Positions 23,672-31,797 of a stretch of DNA of 42,262 nucleotides are shown piece after piece. This stretch comes from Bacteroidota bacterium. GTDB taxonomy: Bacteria > Bacteroidota > Bacteroidia > Flavobacteriales > Weeksellaceae. A program made the translations under genes and the position numbers. The first letter of the stretch is position 1. Each line of letters starts with the position of its first letter. Where the stretch lies: assembly GCA_023423715.1 (NCBI GenBank), contig JAFAFC010000004.1:1-42262 (forward strand), written 5' to 3'. The notes beneath the pieces were generated by a model. The model did no database searches and was not told the DNA's origin. It worked only from the letters and a program-made list of their open reading frames with translations.

Positions 23672-25459
23672 ATGTCAAAAGAGACAAATTCAGCAGAGGT
23701 TTTATTAAACCAAAACGTAGCACCAGAACAATTTGATTGGGATTCATTCGAATCAGGTCTTGATGCAGAAGCTAGAAAAGAAAAATCTGATCTTGAAGAA
23801 ATCTACAAAGGTTCTTTGAACGATCTTGAAGACAATGACGTACTTATCGGGAAAGTTGTAAGACTTACAGATAAAGAAGCTATTGTTGACATTAACTTCA
23901 AATCAGAAGGTGTTATTTCTCTTAACGAATTCCGTTACAACCCAAGCCTAAAAGTAGGTGATGACGTTGAAGTAATGGTTGACAGAAGAGAAGATAAAAC
24001 AGGACAATTACAATTATCTCACAGAAAAGCTAGAACGCTTAAAGCTTGGGATAAAGTTAACGAGCTTCACGAAACTGGAGAAGTGGTTAACGGTTTTGTT
24101 AAGTCTAGAACGAAAGGTGGTATGATCGTTGACGTTCACGGAATCGAAGCATTCTTACCAGGTTCTCAAATCGATGTTAAGCCAATCAAAGATTACGATC
24201 AGTATGTTGGTAAAACAATGGAATTCAAAGTTGTTAAAATCAACCCTGAGTTCAAAAACGTTGTTGTATCTCACAAAGCACTTATCGAGGCTGATATCGA
24301 AGATCAGAAAAAAGAAATCATCGCTCAATTGGAGAAAGGACAAGTTCTTGAAGGAACTGTTAAAAACATCACTTCTTACGGTGTATTCATCGATCTTGGA
24401 GGTGTTGATGGACTTATCCACATTACAGACCTTTCTTGGTCTAGAGTTAACCACCCATCAGAAATCCTTGAAGATGGACAAACAGTTAAAGTGGTTATCC
24501 TTGACTTCGACGATGAAAAAACAAGAATCCAATTGGGTATGAAGCAATTAGAAGCACACCCTTGGGATGCTCTAGATGCTAACCTAAAAGTTGGAGATAA
24601 AGTAAAAGGAAAAGTAGTTGTTCTTGCTGACTATGGTGCTTTCGTAGAAATCGCTCCAGGTGTTGAAGGATTAATCCACGTTTCTGAAATGTCTTGGTCT
24701 ACTCACTTGAGATCTGCAGGAGATTTCGTAAAAGTTGGTGACGAAGTTGAAGCTGAAGTACTTACTCTTGATAGAGAAGAGAGAAAAATCTCTTTAGGTA
24801 TGAAGCAACTTTCTAACGACCCTTGGGCTGATATCGATACGAAGTATCCAGTAGGTTCTAAGCACGTTGGAACAGTAAGAAATTTCACGAATTTCGGAGT
24901 ATTCGTAGAATTAGAAGAAGGTATCGACGGTTTAGTTTATATCTCTGATCTTTCTTGGACTAAGAAAATCAAGCATCCATCTGAATTCTGCGCTGTAGGA
25001 GACAAGTTAGATGTTGTTGTTCTTGAGTTAGACAAAGAAGCTAGAAGAATTTCTTTAGGTCACAAGCAATTGCAAGATAATCCTTGGGATGTTTTCGAAT
25101 CTAAATATGCAGAAGGAACTGTACATTCAGGAGTTGCTACAGAAGTTTTCGACAAAGGAGCGCAAGTTCAGTTCGAAGATGCTGAAGTAGAAGCTTTCTG
25201 CCCTTCAAGATTATTAGAAAAAGAAGATGGTTCTAAAATCAAAAAAGGAGAAACTGCTGACTTTAAAGTAATCGAATTCAACAAAGAATTCAAGAGAGTA
25301 GTTGTATCTCACACTGGAATCTTCAGAGATGAGGAGAAAAAAGCAGTAAGAGAATCTAAAGCTGTTGTAGGTGGATCTTCTAACAACGAAGAGAAATCAA
25401 CTCTTGGAGATATCGATGCTCTAGCAGAATTGAAAAAGAGAATGGAGGAAGGTAAATAA
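23672..25459 (+). CDS. rpsA: 30S ribosomal protein S1
   Basis: This 595-residue protein is ribosomal protein S1, which binds mRNA leaders at the 30S platform. Six S1 (OB-fold) repeats can be seen in order. They begin near D-V-L-I-G-K-V (residue 54), G-E-V-V-N-G-F-V, G-Q-V-L-E-G-T-V, G-D-K-V-K-G-K-V, G-S-K-H-V-G-T-V and G-T-V-H-S-G-V. Repeats 3-5 are the most canonical, with G-L-I-H-I-T-D-L-S-W-type signatures. The N-terminus adds an acidic tail of about 45 residues and the C-terminus a short flexible tail. Codon choice shows fewer rare codons than the neighbours, as expected for high expression. It is a single-gene unit with a long leader and a strong terminator. Confidence 0.97.
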   Translation: MSKETNSAEVLLNQNVAPEQFDWDSFESGLDAEARKEKSDLEEIYKGSLNDLEDNDVLIGKVVRLTDKEAIVDINFKSEGVISLNEFRYNPSLKVGDDVEVMVDRREDKTGQLQLSHRKARTLKAWDKVNELHETGEVVNGFVKSRTKGGMIVDVHGIEAFLPGSQIDVKPIKDYDQYVGKTMEFKVVKINPEFKNVVVSHKALIEADIEDQKKEIIAQLEKGQVLEGTVKNITSYGVFIDLGGVDGLIHITDLSWSRVNHPSEILEDGQTVKVVILDFDDEKTRIQLGMKQLEAHPWDALDANLKVGDKVKGKVVVLADYGAFVEIAPGVEGLIHVSEMSWSTHLRSAGDFVKVGDEVEAEVLTLDREERKISLGMKQLSNDPWADIDTKYPVGSKHVGTVRNFTNFGVFVELEEGIDGLVYISDLSWTKKIKHPSEFCAVGDKLDVVVLELDKEARRISLGHKQLQDNPWDVFESKYAEGTVHSGVATEVFDKGAQVQFEDAEVEAFCPSRLLEKEDGSKIKKGETADFKVIEFNKEFKRVVVSHTGIFRDEEKKAVRESKAVVGGSSNNEEKSTLGDIDALAELKKRMEEGK

Positions 25460-25482
25460 TCCTTAATCCACTTTTAAATACG

Positions 25483-25512
25483 AAGCCGCTTCTTTTGAAG
25501 CGGCTTTTTTTT
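25483..25512 (+). terminator. Terminator of rpsA
   Basis: A perfect 10-bp stem AAGCCGCTTC/GAAGCGGCTT with a TTTT loop is followed by eight T. Confidence 0.92.
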
Positions 25513-25521
25513 ATTGTTTTG

Positions 25522-26688
25522 TTATTTCTTTTCCAATTCGGTTTTGATTACTTCTTCTAACTGTTTAAGATCCTTATTTTTTACGTAGTCATTGTGGATG
25601 ATTTTTCCTGTTTTATCCAAAATGAAAACGCTTGGGTATGCATATACTCCGTAGTCGTTGCCTACTTTTTTCCCATCAGTTAATATAGGGTACATAACTT
25701 GATGCTTTTTTTGATATTTTAATAAGGGTTCTTTAGCGTCATAAACATTAATACTTATCACCTCAAAATTTTCTTTACCATATTTCTCTTGTAAAGCATT
25801 AAGTTGTGAAATGGCTGCGATACAAGATCCACAATTAATAATCCAAAAATCTAGTAAAACGACTTTCCCTTTCAAGCTGCTTAATGAAATGTTTTTGTCA
25901 TTGATAAGTTCTTTTAAATTCCATTCTGGGGCTTGACTACCAATAGCTAAAACCTTTTGCTTTTCCTCAGTTTTGCGTTGATACTCTTTCTTATATGTGG
26001 AATAAAACCAAGAGTTTTCGGATGGAAGTTTTGGGGTTCCCGTAATACTTTTAAAGGTTGTTTTAACAAAGTCCGAGTTTTCATCATTTTCTTGCCTTAT
26101 TTCGGTAGGCAAGAAGGTGATTTTATCAATTAGTATTTTGTAACTAATATTTCTTTTTGCGGTAATGGTGTCAAATCCATTTCCTAAATTTTGTATTGCT
26201 TTTTGTCCAGTATTTAAAGTGATTTGAGCGTATTTTCGTTGATTAATTAGAGTATCTTTTACTGATTTTAATATACTTTCATCCTTTACAAGTAGTGGAA
26301 TGCTGTTTCGCATGGTGATCAACGAATTGTACAGAAATGGGGAAGAATCAATATCTTCAATTTCAGGCTCGTTGTTAACTTCAATGATTTTAGCTTTATG
26401 GTCTAAATAAAAACTTTCGACTCCATTAAAGATCGATGTATTTGCAGGATTTTTTATCTGATATTTAAAGCCAACGAGCTTATTTTTTGAATCAAATACG
26501 TAATAGCAATCCCAGTTTAGAATGGCATGGTAATTATCTTCCTCATATTTTACTTCTCGGCTCTGTTTATATCCTAAAGTTTTGAACGTATTAAGTTTTT
26601 GATACGTTTTGTTTAATATCTCATTGGCCGTTTGGGCCTGAAAAGATGAAATTGTACAAATTGTAATTAGCAGTAGTATTTTTTTCAT
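25522..26688 (-). CDS. TlpA-like thioredoxin-domain protein
   Basis: This 388-residue protein has a signal peptide (residues 1-18, ending F-Q-A-Q after the first cleavage residues) and an N-terminal domain of about 220 residues without recognisable motifs. A thioredoxin/TlpA domain follows (about 250-388), containing the redox pair C-G-S-C at 286-289, a Y-P-S cis-proline loop and F-I-L-D-K-T-G-K-I. The residue before the first Cys is Asn rather than the usual Trp, and the Pro-rich follow-up is lost. It should act in the periplasm or outer membrane as a disulfide reductase, as other Bacteroidetes TlpA proteins do. The start is taken at 26688 since the signal peptide begins there. Confidence 0.85.
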   Translation of the reverse strand: MKKILLLITICTISSFQAQTANEILNKTYQKLNTFKTLGYKQSREVKYEEDNYHAILNWDCYYVFDSKNKLVGFKYQIKNPANTSIFNGVESFYLDHKAKIIEVNNEPEIEDIDSSPFLYNSLITMRNSIPLLVKDESILKSVKDTLINQRKYAQITLNTGQKAIQNLGNGFDTITAKRNISYKILIDKITFLPTEIRQENDENSDFVKTTFKSITGTPKLPSENSWFYSTYKKEYQRKTEEKQKVLAIGSQAPEWNLKELINDKNISLSSLKGKVVLLDFWIINCGSCIAAISQLNALQEKYGKENFEVISINVYDAKEPLLKYQKKHQVMYPILTDGKKVGNDYGVYAYPSVFILDKTGKIIHNDYVKNKDLKQLEEVIKTELEKK

Positions 26689-26833
26689 ATAGGTTATCAA
26701 TTTGGAATATTTAAAAGTAAGAAATAATCCTTAACATATTCTTTCAACATGATTTTTTTATAATCTACTAGATCGTTTTCGATTTCCATAAAAGTCATAG
26801 ACAAACGACATCGATTTACTAGACTAATTTCCG

Positions 26834-26841
26834 TATTTTTG
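26834..26841 (+). promoter_or_regulatory. -7 box of the EamA transporter gene
   Basis: TATTTTTG, exact to TAnnTTTG and followed by CACC as at rpsA, lies 43 bases before the start. A small hairpin (26845-26869, one bulged T) occupies the leader. Confidence 0.55.
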
Positions 26842-26884
26842 CACCCTTTGTTTTAGTTCAGAAACAAGGAATGAAGAAGAAATC

Positions 26885-27847
26885 ATGCAACAGAATTCAG
26901 TATTAAAAGGTGTTTTGCTCGTAGGTTTAGGAGCAAGTTTTTATGGAATGTTGGCCACTTTTGTTAAGATGGCTTATAAAGAAGGTTTTACAACAGCCGA
27001 AGTAACGACTTCACAATTCGTTTTGGGAATTTTGGGATTACTTGTGTTGAATATTTTTCAAACGAAGTTTTCAAAGAAATCATTTCCGCCAATAACGACA
27101 TCCGATAAAAAGAAATTAATTTTCGCAGGTTCGTCCATGGGATTTACTAGTTTATTTTACTATTTATCCGTACAATATATCGATGTTTCGGTGGCGATTG
27201 TCTTGTTGATGCAATCCGTTTGGATAAGTGTTGTGATCGAAGCAATACTCAAAAAAGAAATGCCGCGTCTGAGAAAGATTATCTCGGTACTTATTGTTCT
27301 AGCGGGGACGCTTTTTGCAACTAATATTGTGAATCAAGAAATTGATTTGGATTGGCGTGGAATCATGTGGGGACTTCTTGCCGCGGCTTCTTTTGCCACA
27401 ACAATGTTTGCAGCGAATACCATTGCAACCTATGCGTCACCACTTCGTAAGACGTTATTTATGCTGTTTGGGGGCTTTGTTATCGTAAGTTTATTCTTGT
27501 TTTTTGGACAAATTGGTCCGTACAATTTTGATGGTTTAAAATCAATCTATTCAACCTTTTCAGATAATCCAGCTAATATTCGAGCATTTGATTTTAGCAT
27601 TTTCATTAAATACGGTTTAATTTTATCCTTATTTGGAACAATTTTGCCGCCCATTTTATTTAATTCAGGATTTCCTAAAGCGGGATTAGGTTTGGGAAGT
27701 ATTATTAGTTCTATGGAATTACCGGTTTCGGTAGCGATGGCATTTTTCTTATTGGATGAAAAAGTAGAAGGGATTCAATGGTTCGGAATTGCCATGATTT
27801 TATTTGCCATTGTATTAATGAATTTACCAAGCAAAAAGAAAGTTTAA
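26885..27847 (+). CDS. EamA/DMT family transporter
   Basis: This 320-residue protein has ten hydrophobic segments in two homologous halves of five, the drug/metabolite transporter (EamA) layout. The first EamA half spans about 9-143 and the second about 156-315. The end of the second half reads P-V-S-V-A-M-A-F-F-L-L-D-E-K-V, the typical EamA signature. Members export amino acids, nucleobases or other small metabolites across the inner membrane; the substrate cannot be inferred. It is transcribed alone from the box at 26834. Its stop codon lies inside the beginning of the heptamer array at 27842-27896, and a terminator shared with rplS follows. Confidence 0.9.
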   Translation: MQQNSVLKGVLLVGLGASFYGMLATFVKMAYKEGFTTAEVTTSQFVLGILGLLVLNIFQTKFSKKSFPPITTSDKKKLIFAGSSMGFTSLFYYLSVQYIDVSVAIVLLMQSVWISVVIEAILKKEMPRLRKIISVLIVLAGTLFATNIVNQEIDLDWRGIMWGLLAAASFATTMFAANTIATYASPLRKTLFMLFGGFVIVSLFLFFGQIGPYNFDGLKSIYSTFSDNPANIRAFDFSIFIKYGLILSLFGTILPPILFNSGFPKAGLGLGSIISSMELPVSVAMAFFLLDEKVEGIQWFGIAMILFAIVLMNLPSKKKV

Positions 27848-27896
27848 AGTTTATGGATTCTAGAAACTTTAAACCTTAAACTCGAAAACCTAAAAC
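27842..27896. repeat. Inverted GTTTAAR heptamer array (EamA-rplS spacer)
   Basis: A forward GTTTAAAGTTT (27842-27852) pairs perfectly with AAACTTTAAAC (27864-27874). Further reverse-strand GTTTAAG and GTTTTNG units continue to 27896 in 7-8-base steps. The array starts within the last sense codon of the EamA gene. Confidence 0.65.
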
Positions 27897-27911
27897 ATAG
27901 TTCAACAAAAA

Positions 27912-27940
27912 AACCACCCAAAAATTGGATGGTTTTTTTT
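27912..27940. terminator. Bidirectional terminator of the EamA gene and rplS
   Basis: An 8-bp stem with one mismatch (27912-27919 with 27927-27934) is followed by a run of eight T, and by a T run on the other strand as well. Confidence 0.8.
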
Positions 27941-27953
27941 ATCATACGATCTC

Positions 27954-28307
27954 TTACTTCTTGTAAGCAGCATCTTTGATTCTTGCTTTCTTACCTCTAA
28001 GTTGTCTGAAGTAGTAGATTCTTGCTCTTCTAACTTTACCTCTTCTGTCAACTTCGATTTTCTGAAGTGCAGGCATGTTGATTGGGAATACTCTTTCTAC
28101 ACCTACATCACCACTCATTTTTCTGATGGTAAATGTTTTTGTAGCTCCAGTTCCTCTTAGTTGGATAACAACACCTTTAAAGAACTGAGTTCTTGTTTTG
28201 TTACCTTCCTTAATTTCTGTGTACACAGTAATTGTGTCACCCGCTTTGAATTCAGGGAATTCTTTCTTAGCGATGTACTTGTCTTGTACGTACTTTACTA
28301 AATCCAT
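27954..28307 (-). CDS. rplS: 50S ribosomal protein L19
   Basis: This 117-residue protein is ribosomal protein L19, at the 30S-50S interface. It shows the full L19 pattern: F-K-A-G-D-T-I-T-V near 22-30, R-T-Q-F-F-K-G-V-V near 44-52, T-I-R-K-M-S near 66-71, G-V-E-R-V-F-P near 76-82 and K-V-R-R-A-R-I-Y-Y-F-R. The start is the ATG at 28307 (MDLVKYV), as in other L19 proteins. The frame stays open upstream to 28382, but that stretch is the leader following the -7 box at 28380. It is a single-gene unit, convergent with the EamA gene. Confidence 0.97.
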   Translation of the reverse strand: MDLVKYVQDKYIAKKEFPEFKAGDTITVYTEIKEGNKTRTQFFKGVVIQLRGTGATKTFTIRKMSGDVGVERVFPINMPALQKIEVDRRGKVRRARIYYFRQLRGKKARIKDAAYKK

Positions 28308-28379
28308 GTTAGTTATGTAAAAAAATAGTTTAAGCCAAACAACGTTCACGTCTATCGTCAGAGGTTGATTAACAGGTTG

Positions 28380-28387
28380 CAAAAATA
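28380..28387 (-). promoter_or_regulatory. Promoter of rplS (-7 box with -33 TTG)
   Basis: The minus strand reads TATTTTTG (exact TAnnTTTG), preceded by TTG at a 20-base gap. This is the best two-part Bacteroidetes promoter in the window. The leader is about 70 bases. Confidence 0.7.
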
Positions 28388-28612
28388 AAACAAATTATTC
28401 TAACAAACAACACTTTAGAGAATATTTTCCGAGATAGCGTCCACAACTTCAATTGATTAAATACGATTTGAATTTAACGTTGATTTTTATTTGATTAAAA
28501 CCAACCAAAAAGCCTTTCTATGACTTAAAATTCTTGAAATACTAATTGAAAATGAAGCTTTTAGAATTCGCAAAAAAGTGCTAATTTAATAAGCTAAAAT
28601 AAGTAGCTAAAT

Positions 28613-29314
28613 ATGATTGATAAAAGAGTAAAAAACGCTCAAGAAGCAATCCAAGGAATAGAATCTGGGATGACACTGATGGTGGGTGGTTTTGGATTGT
28701 GCGGAATTCCCGAAAATTCCATCAATGCTTTGGTGGATAGTGATGTTACCAATCTTACATGTATTTCTAATAATGCCGGTGTAGATGATTTCGGTTTGGG
28801 ATTACTACTTCAAAAAAAGCAAGTAAAAAAGATGATTTCTTCCTATGTTGGAGAAAATGCTGAGTTTGAACGTCAAATGCTTTCTGGAGAATTAGAAGTA
28901 GAATTAACACCTCAAGGAACTTTAGCGGAGAAATGTCGTGCAGCTCAAGCAGGAATACCAGCATTTTATACGCCAGCAGGCTACGGAACAGAAGTAGCAG
29001 AAGGTAAAGAAGTCAAAGATTTTAAAGGGAAACCGCATATTTTAGAGCATGCTTTCGAAGCTGATTATTCCATTGTTAAAGCGTGGAAAGGCGATCACGC
29101 AGGGAATTTAATATTTAAAGGTTCGGCGCGAAATTTCAATTTTCCAATGGCGGGAGCCGGAAAAGTTACCATTGCTGAAGTCGAAGAATTGGTTGCTCCG
29201 GGCGAACTGGACCCTAATGAAATTCATATTCCTGGAATTATGATTCAACGGATTTTTCAAGGCGAAAAGTTTGAAAAAAGAATAGAACAACGTACAACTA
29301 GAAAAAGAGATTAA
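28613..29314 (+). CDS. scoA: 3-oxoacid CoA-transferase subunit A
   Basis: This 233-residue protein is the A subunit of a succinyl-CoA:3-ketoacid (SCOT/AtoD-like) CoA-transferase. Family motifs are G-M-T-L-M-V-G-G-F-G-L-C-G-I-P-E near 18-33, N-N-A-G near 53-56, and the loop T-P-A-G-Y-G-T near 119-125. It acts with the B subunit encoded 1 base downstream to move CoA from succinyl-CoA to acetoacetate or a related acid. Substrate choice among short-chain ketoacids cannot be read from sequence. A 230-base spacer separates it from rplS, with a promoter candidate (TAATTTAA) near the start. This is a minimal two-gene unit. Confidence 0.92.
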   Translation: MIDKRVKNAQEAIQGIESGMTLMVGGFGLCGIPENSINALVDSDVTNLTCISNNAGVDDFGLGLLLQKKQVKKMISSYVGENAEFERQMLSGELEVELTPQGTLAEKCRAAQAGIPAFYTPAGYGTEVAEGKEVKDFKGKPHILEHAFEADYSIVKAWKGDHAGNLIFKGSARNFNFPMAGAGKVTIAEVEELVAPGELDPNEIHIPGIMIQRIFQGEKFEKRIEQRTTRKRD

Positions 29315-29315
29315 C

Positions 29316-29972
29316 ATGCTTACGAAAGAACAAATTTCAAAAAGAATTGCAAAAGAAGTGCAAGACGGAATGTATGTTAATTTGGGAATCGGGATTCCTA
29401 CGTTAGTTGCCAATTACGTTCCTGAAAACTTAAATGTAGAATTCCAAAGCGAAAATGGCGTTCTTGGAATGGGGCCATTTCCTTTTGAAGGTGAAGAAGA
29501 TGCAGACGTGATTAATGCAGGAAAACAAACGATAACAATCCTTCCGGGAGGTTCTTTTTTTGATTCAGCATTCAGTTTCGGAATGATTCGCAGTCAAAAA
29601 GTTGATTTAACGATACTTGGCGCTATGGAAGTTTCCGAAAATGGAGATATTGCCAATTGGAAAATTCCAGGTAAAATGGTGAAAGGAATGGGTGGCGCGA
29701 TGGATTTAGTAGCTTCTGCTGAAAATATTATTGTAGCAATGATGCATGTAAATAAAGCGGGAGAATCCAAGATCCTAAAACAATGTACACTTCCTTTAAC
29801 TGGCGTTAATTGCGTTAAGAAAATTGTAACCGAATTAGCGGTTTTAGAAGTGACGCCAAATGGTTTTAAACTTTTAGAACGTGCTCCAGGAGTTTCAGTA
29901 GAAGATATCATTAAAGCAACCGAAGCCGATTTAATGATCGAAGGCGAAATCCCAGAAATGCAAGTGAATTAA
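29316..29972 (+). CDS. scoB: 3-oxoacid CoA-transferase subunit B
   Basis: This 218-residue protein is the catalytic B subunit of the CoA-transferase. The active-site Glu46 lies in Q-S-E-N-G-V-L-G-M-G-P, where the gamma-glutamyl-CoA thioester forms. Further landmarks are V-N-L-G-I-G-I-P-T near 21-29, G-G-S-F-F-D-S-A near 79-86, and G-G-A-M-D-L near 125-130. It starts 1 base after the A subunit stop, so the two are translated together. It ends at a terminator at 30032-30060. Length matches the B subunit of the bacterial two-subunit enzyme. Confidence 0.93.
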   Translation: MLTKEQISKRIAKEVQDGMYVNLGIGIPTLVANYVPENLNVEFQSENGVLGMGPFPFEGEEDADVINAGKQTITILPGGSFFDSAFSFGMIRSQKVDLTILGAMEVSENGDIANWKIPGKMVKGMGGAMDLVASAENIIVAMMHVNKAGESKILKQCTLPLTGVNCVKKIVTELAVLEVTPNGFKLLERAPGVSVEDIIKATEADLMIEGEIPEMQVN

Positions 29973-30031
29973 AATATTTTTCATACTCCATATTAACTCG
30001 TTTAAATTTTACGCGATTTACAATACAAAAG

Positions 30032-30060
30032 AAAAGCCCCTCAATAGAAGGGTTTTTTTT
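30032..30060 (+). terminator. Terminator of scoAB
   Basis: A short GC-containing stem around GCCCCTC/GAAGGG, with one mismatch, is followed by a run of eight T. Confidence 0.7.
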
Positions 30061-30142
30061 ATGTTTTTATGCGTTATTACTAAGAAATATAATGTTTAAT
30101 TGATAAATATTAAATAAAAATCGATATTAATTAAATAATTAT

Positions 30143-30150
30143 TACATTTG
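30143..30150 (+). promoter_or_regulatory. -7 box of the GH30 gene
   Basis: The octamer TACATTTG is an exact TAnnTTTG match, 36 bases before the start, in a very AT-rich spacer. Confidence 0.55.
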
Positions 30151-30186
30151 CTCAAAATGAGACAATAAACCACAAATTATCATATT

Positions 30187-31728
30187 ATGAAAAATGTAAA
30201 AATTATTTGCTCGGCAATTATTGGAAGTTTCCTTTCTTGCTCACCTACGACTGAATCATTAAATGATTTACAAGGAACAAATTCCGAGAACTCTTCTTCA
30301 CCAATGGCCAAGACTGTTTTTGTTCAGCAAGGAGTGTGGACAACTACGGAAAACGGAAGTAAAAAATTGAATTATTCCAACGAAATTGTATTCTCTAATC
30401 AAGGTAGTAATAGGCCAACGATCGAGGTTGATTCTAGATCATCAAATAGAGGGCAGAATATTGACGGTTTTGGATATACCTTAACTGGAGGTAGTGCGGA
30501 ATTGCTGTATAAAATGGGTGCGTCTCAAAGAACAGCACTTTTGAACGAAATATTTGGAAACTCAAATGGTACGTCGATTAAAAGCGATGTTTTAAGAATT
30601 GCAATGGGTGCAGAAGACCTATCAAGAACGGTGTATACTTATAACGATATTCCTGCTGGACAACAAGATTTCGCACTTTCTAAATTTAATTTTGGGAAAG
30701 ATCTTGAGTATAAAATTCCAATTATTAAAGAAATATTGAAAATTAATCCAAATATTAAAATATTTGCAACACCCTGGACAGCGCCTCTATGGATGAAAAC
30801 TCAATATCAATCTGTTGGAGGGCAATTAAACGGATATAGTAATAGCAGTGGTAATCAAATTTATTTTGAGGTATATGCAAAATATTTTGTAAAATATATC
30901 CAAAAAATGAAAGAACAAGGTATTACGATTTATGCCGTTACACCTCAGAATGAACCATTACACGATGGGAATAATCCTAGTATGAAAATGGAAAGTTGGG
31001 AACAAGCAAATTTTATTAAGTATCATTTAGGACCCCAGTTTGATAGCGCTGGTATTACAACTAAAATAATTGGATATGATCATAATGCGGACAATGCTGG
31101 TCTAGCTTATGCAAGTAATTTACTTAATGATTCTCAAGTTACTCAATACTTGGATGGTACTGCATGGCATTTATACGGTGGACAAGGTTCTTCCATAGGG
31201 CATTTATCAACAATTTATAATATGAATCCTAAATTAGGAATTTATTTTACAGAGCAATGGCTGCAAAATAGCGGGAGTTGGAATGGTGGTGATTTTTTAT
31301 GGCATATGGAAAATATAACGATTGGTGCTTTAAACAATTGGAGCAAGACCGTTATGGAATGGAATTTAGCAAGTGATCCAAGCACTTCTATACACACTAA
31401 TGGAGGATGCACTAATTGCCTTGGAGCGTTAACAATAAATAATAACGCGATTACAAGAAATGTAACCTATTATAGTATTGCCCATGCTTCCAGATTTTTA
31501 GGCGAAAATGCGAGACGTCTATTTCCTAAAAATACAGGTGTTGGAGGTATCTCTTATGCGGCTTTCGTAAATGAACAACCACCTTATGATCGCGTAATGC
31601 TTTTAGTTAATTCTAATAATTCAAAAGTCGACTTAAATTTGAAATACATCAATTTTGATGGAAATGTGAAATACTCTCAAATTTCTATAGAACCAAGATC
31701 AGCACAAACTTACGTTTGGAAACAGTAA
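30187..31728 (+). CDS. GH30-family glycoside hydrolase lipoprotein
   Basis: This 513-residue protein has a lipoprotein signal peptide with lipobox F-L-S-C (Cys18). The body matches glycoside hydrolase family 30: G-F-G-Y-T-L-T-G-G-S-A near 94-104, F-A-T-P-W-T-A-P-L-W-M-K near 193-204, the acid/base Glu256 in T-P-Q-N-E-P-L and the nucleophile Glu356 in Y-F-T-E-Q-W. A beta-sandwich side domain follows. The C-T-N-C-L-G-A-L-T-I stretch near 408-417 resembles the beta-1,6-glucanase/glucosylceramidase branches, but the exact subfamily is not certain. No SusC/SusD or other carbohydrate gene is nearby. Anchoring to the cell surface or outer membrane is likely. Flanks are very AT-rich. Confidence 0.88.
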   Translation: MKNVKIICSAIIGSFLSCSPTTESLNDLQGTNSENSSSPMAKTVFVQQGVWTTTENGSKKLNYSNEIVFSNQGSNRPTIEVDSRSSNRGQNIDGFGYTLTGGSAELLYKMGASQRTALLNEIFGNSNGTSIKSDVLRIAMGAEDLSRTVYTYNDIPAGQQDFALSKFNFGKDLEYKIPIIKEILKINPNIKIFATPWTAPLWMKTQYQSVGGQLNGYSNSSGNQIYFEVYAKYFVKYIQKMKEQGITIYAVTPQNEPLHDGNNPSMKMESWEQANFIKYHLGPQFDSAGITTKIIGYDHNADNAGLAYASNLLNDSQVTQYLDGTAWHLYGGQGSSIGHLSTIYNMNPKLGIYFTEQWLQNSGSWNGGDFLWHMENITIGALNNWSKTVMEWNLASDPSTSIHTNGGCTNCLGALTINNNAITRNVTYYSIAHASRFLGENARRLFPKNTGVGGISYAAFVNEQPPYDRVMLLVNSNNSKVDLNLKYINFDGNVKYSQISIEPRSAQTYVWKQ

Positions 31729-31741
31729 TAAGTAACAATTA

Positions 31742-31789
31742 AGGTTTTAGATGTTTTCAAAACAAATAATTTGCGGGCATCTAAAACTT
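31742..31789. repeat. Long hairpin between convergent genes
   Basis: GTTTTAGATG at 31744-31753 pairs perfectly with CATCTAAAAC at 31778-31787, around a 24-base loop that starts with a second small palindrome. No long T run follows. It may be a weak terminator for the two convergent genes. Confidence 0.5.
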
Positions 31790-31797
31790 ATTTCATT

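Noticed and set aside
28308..28382. N-terminal extension of L19
   Set aside because: L19 proteins start at MDLVKYV-like sequence and the extension is the leader after the -7 box.
29108..29413. Antisense frame across the scoA-scoB junction
   Set aside because: Both CoA-transferase subunits are clear on the plus strand and the frame has no motif.
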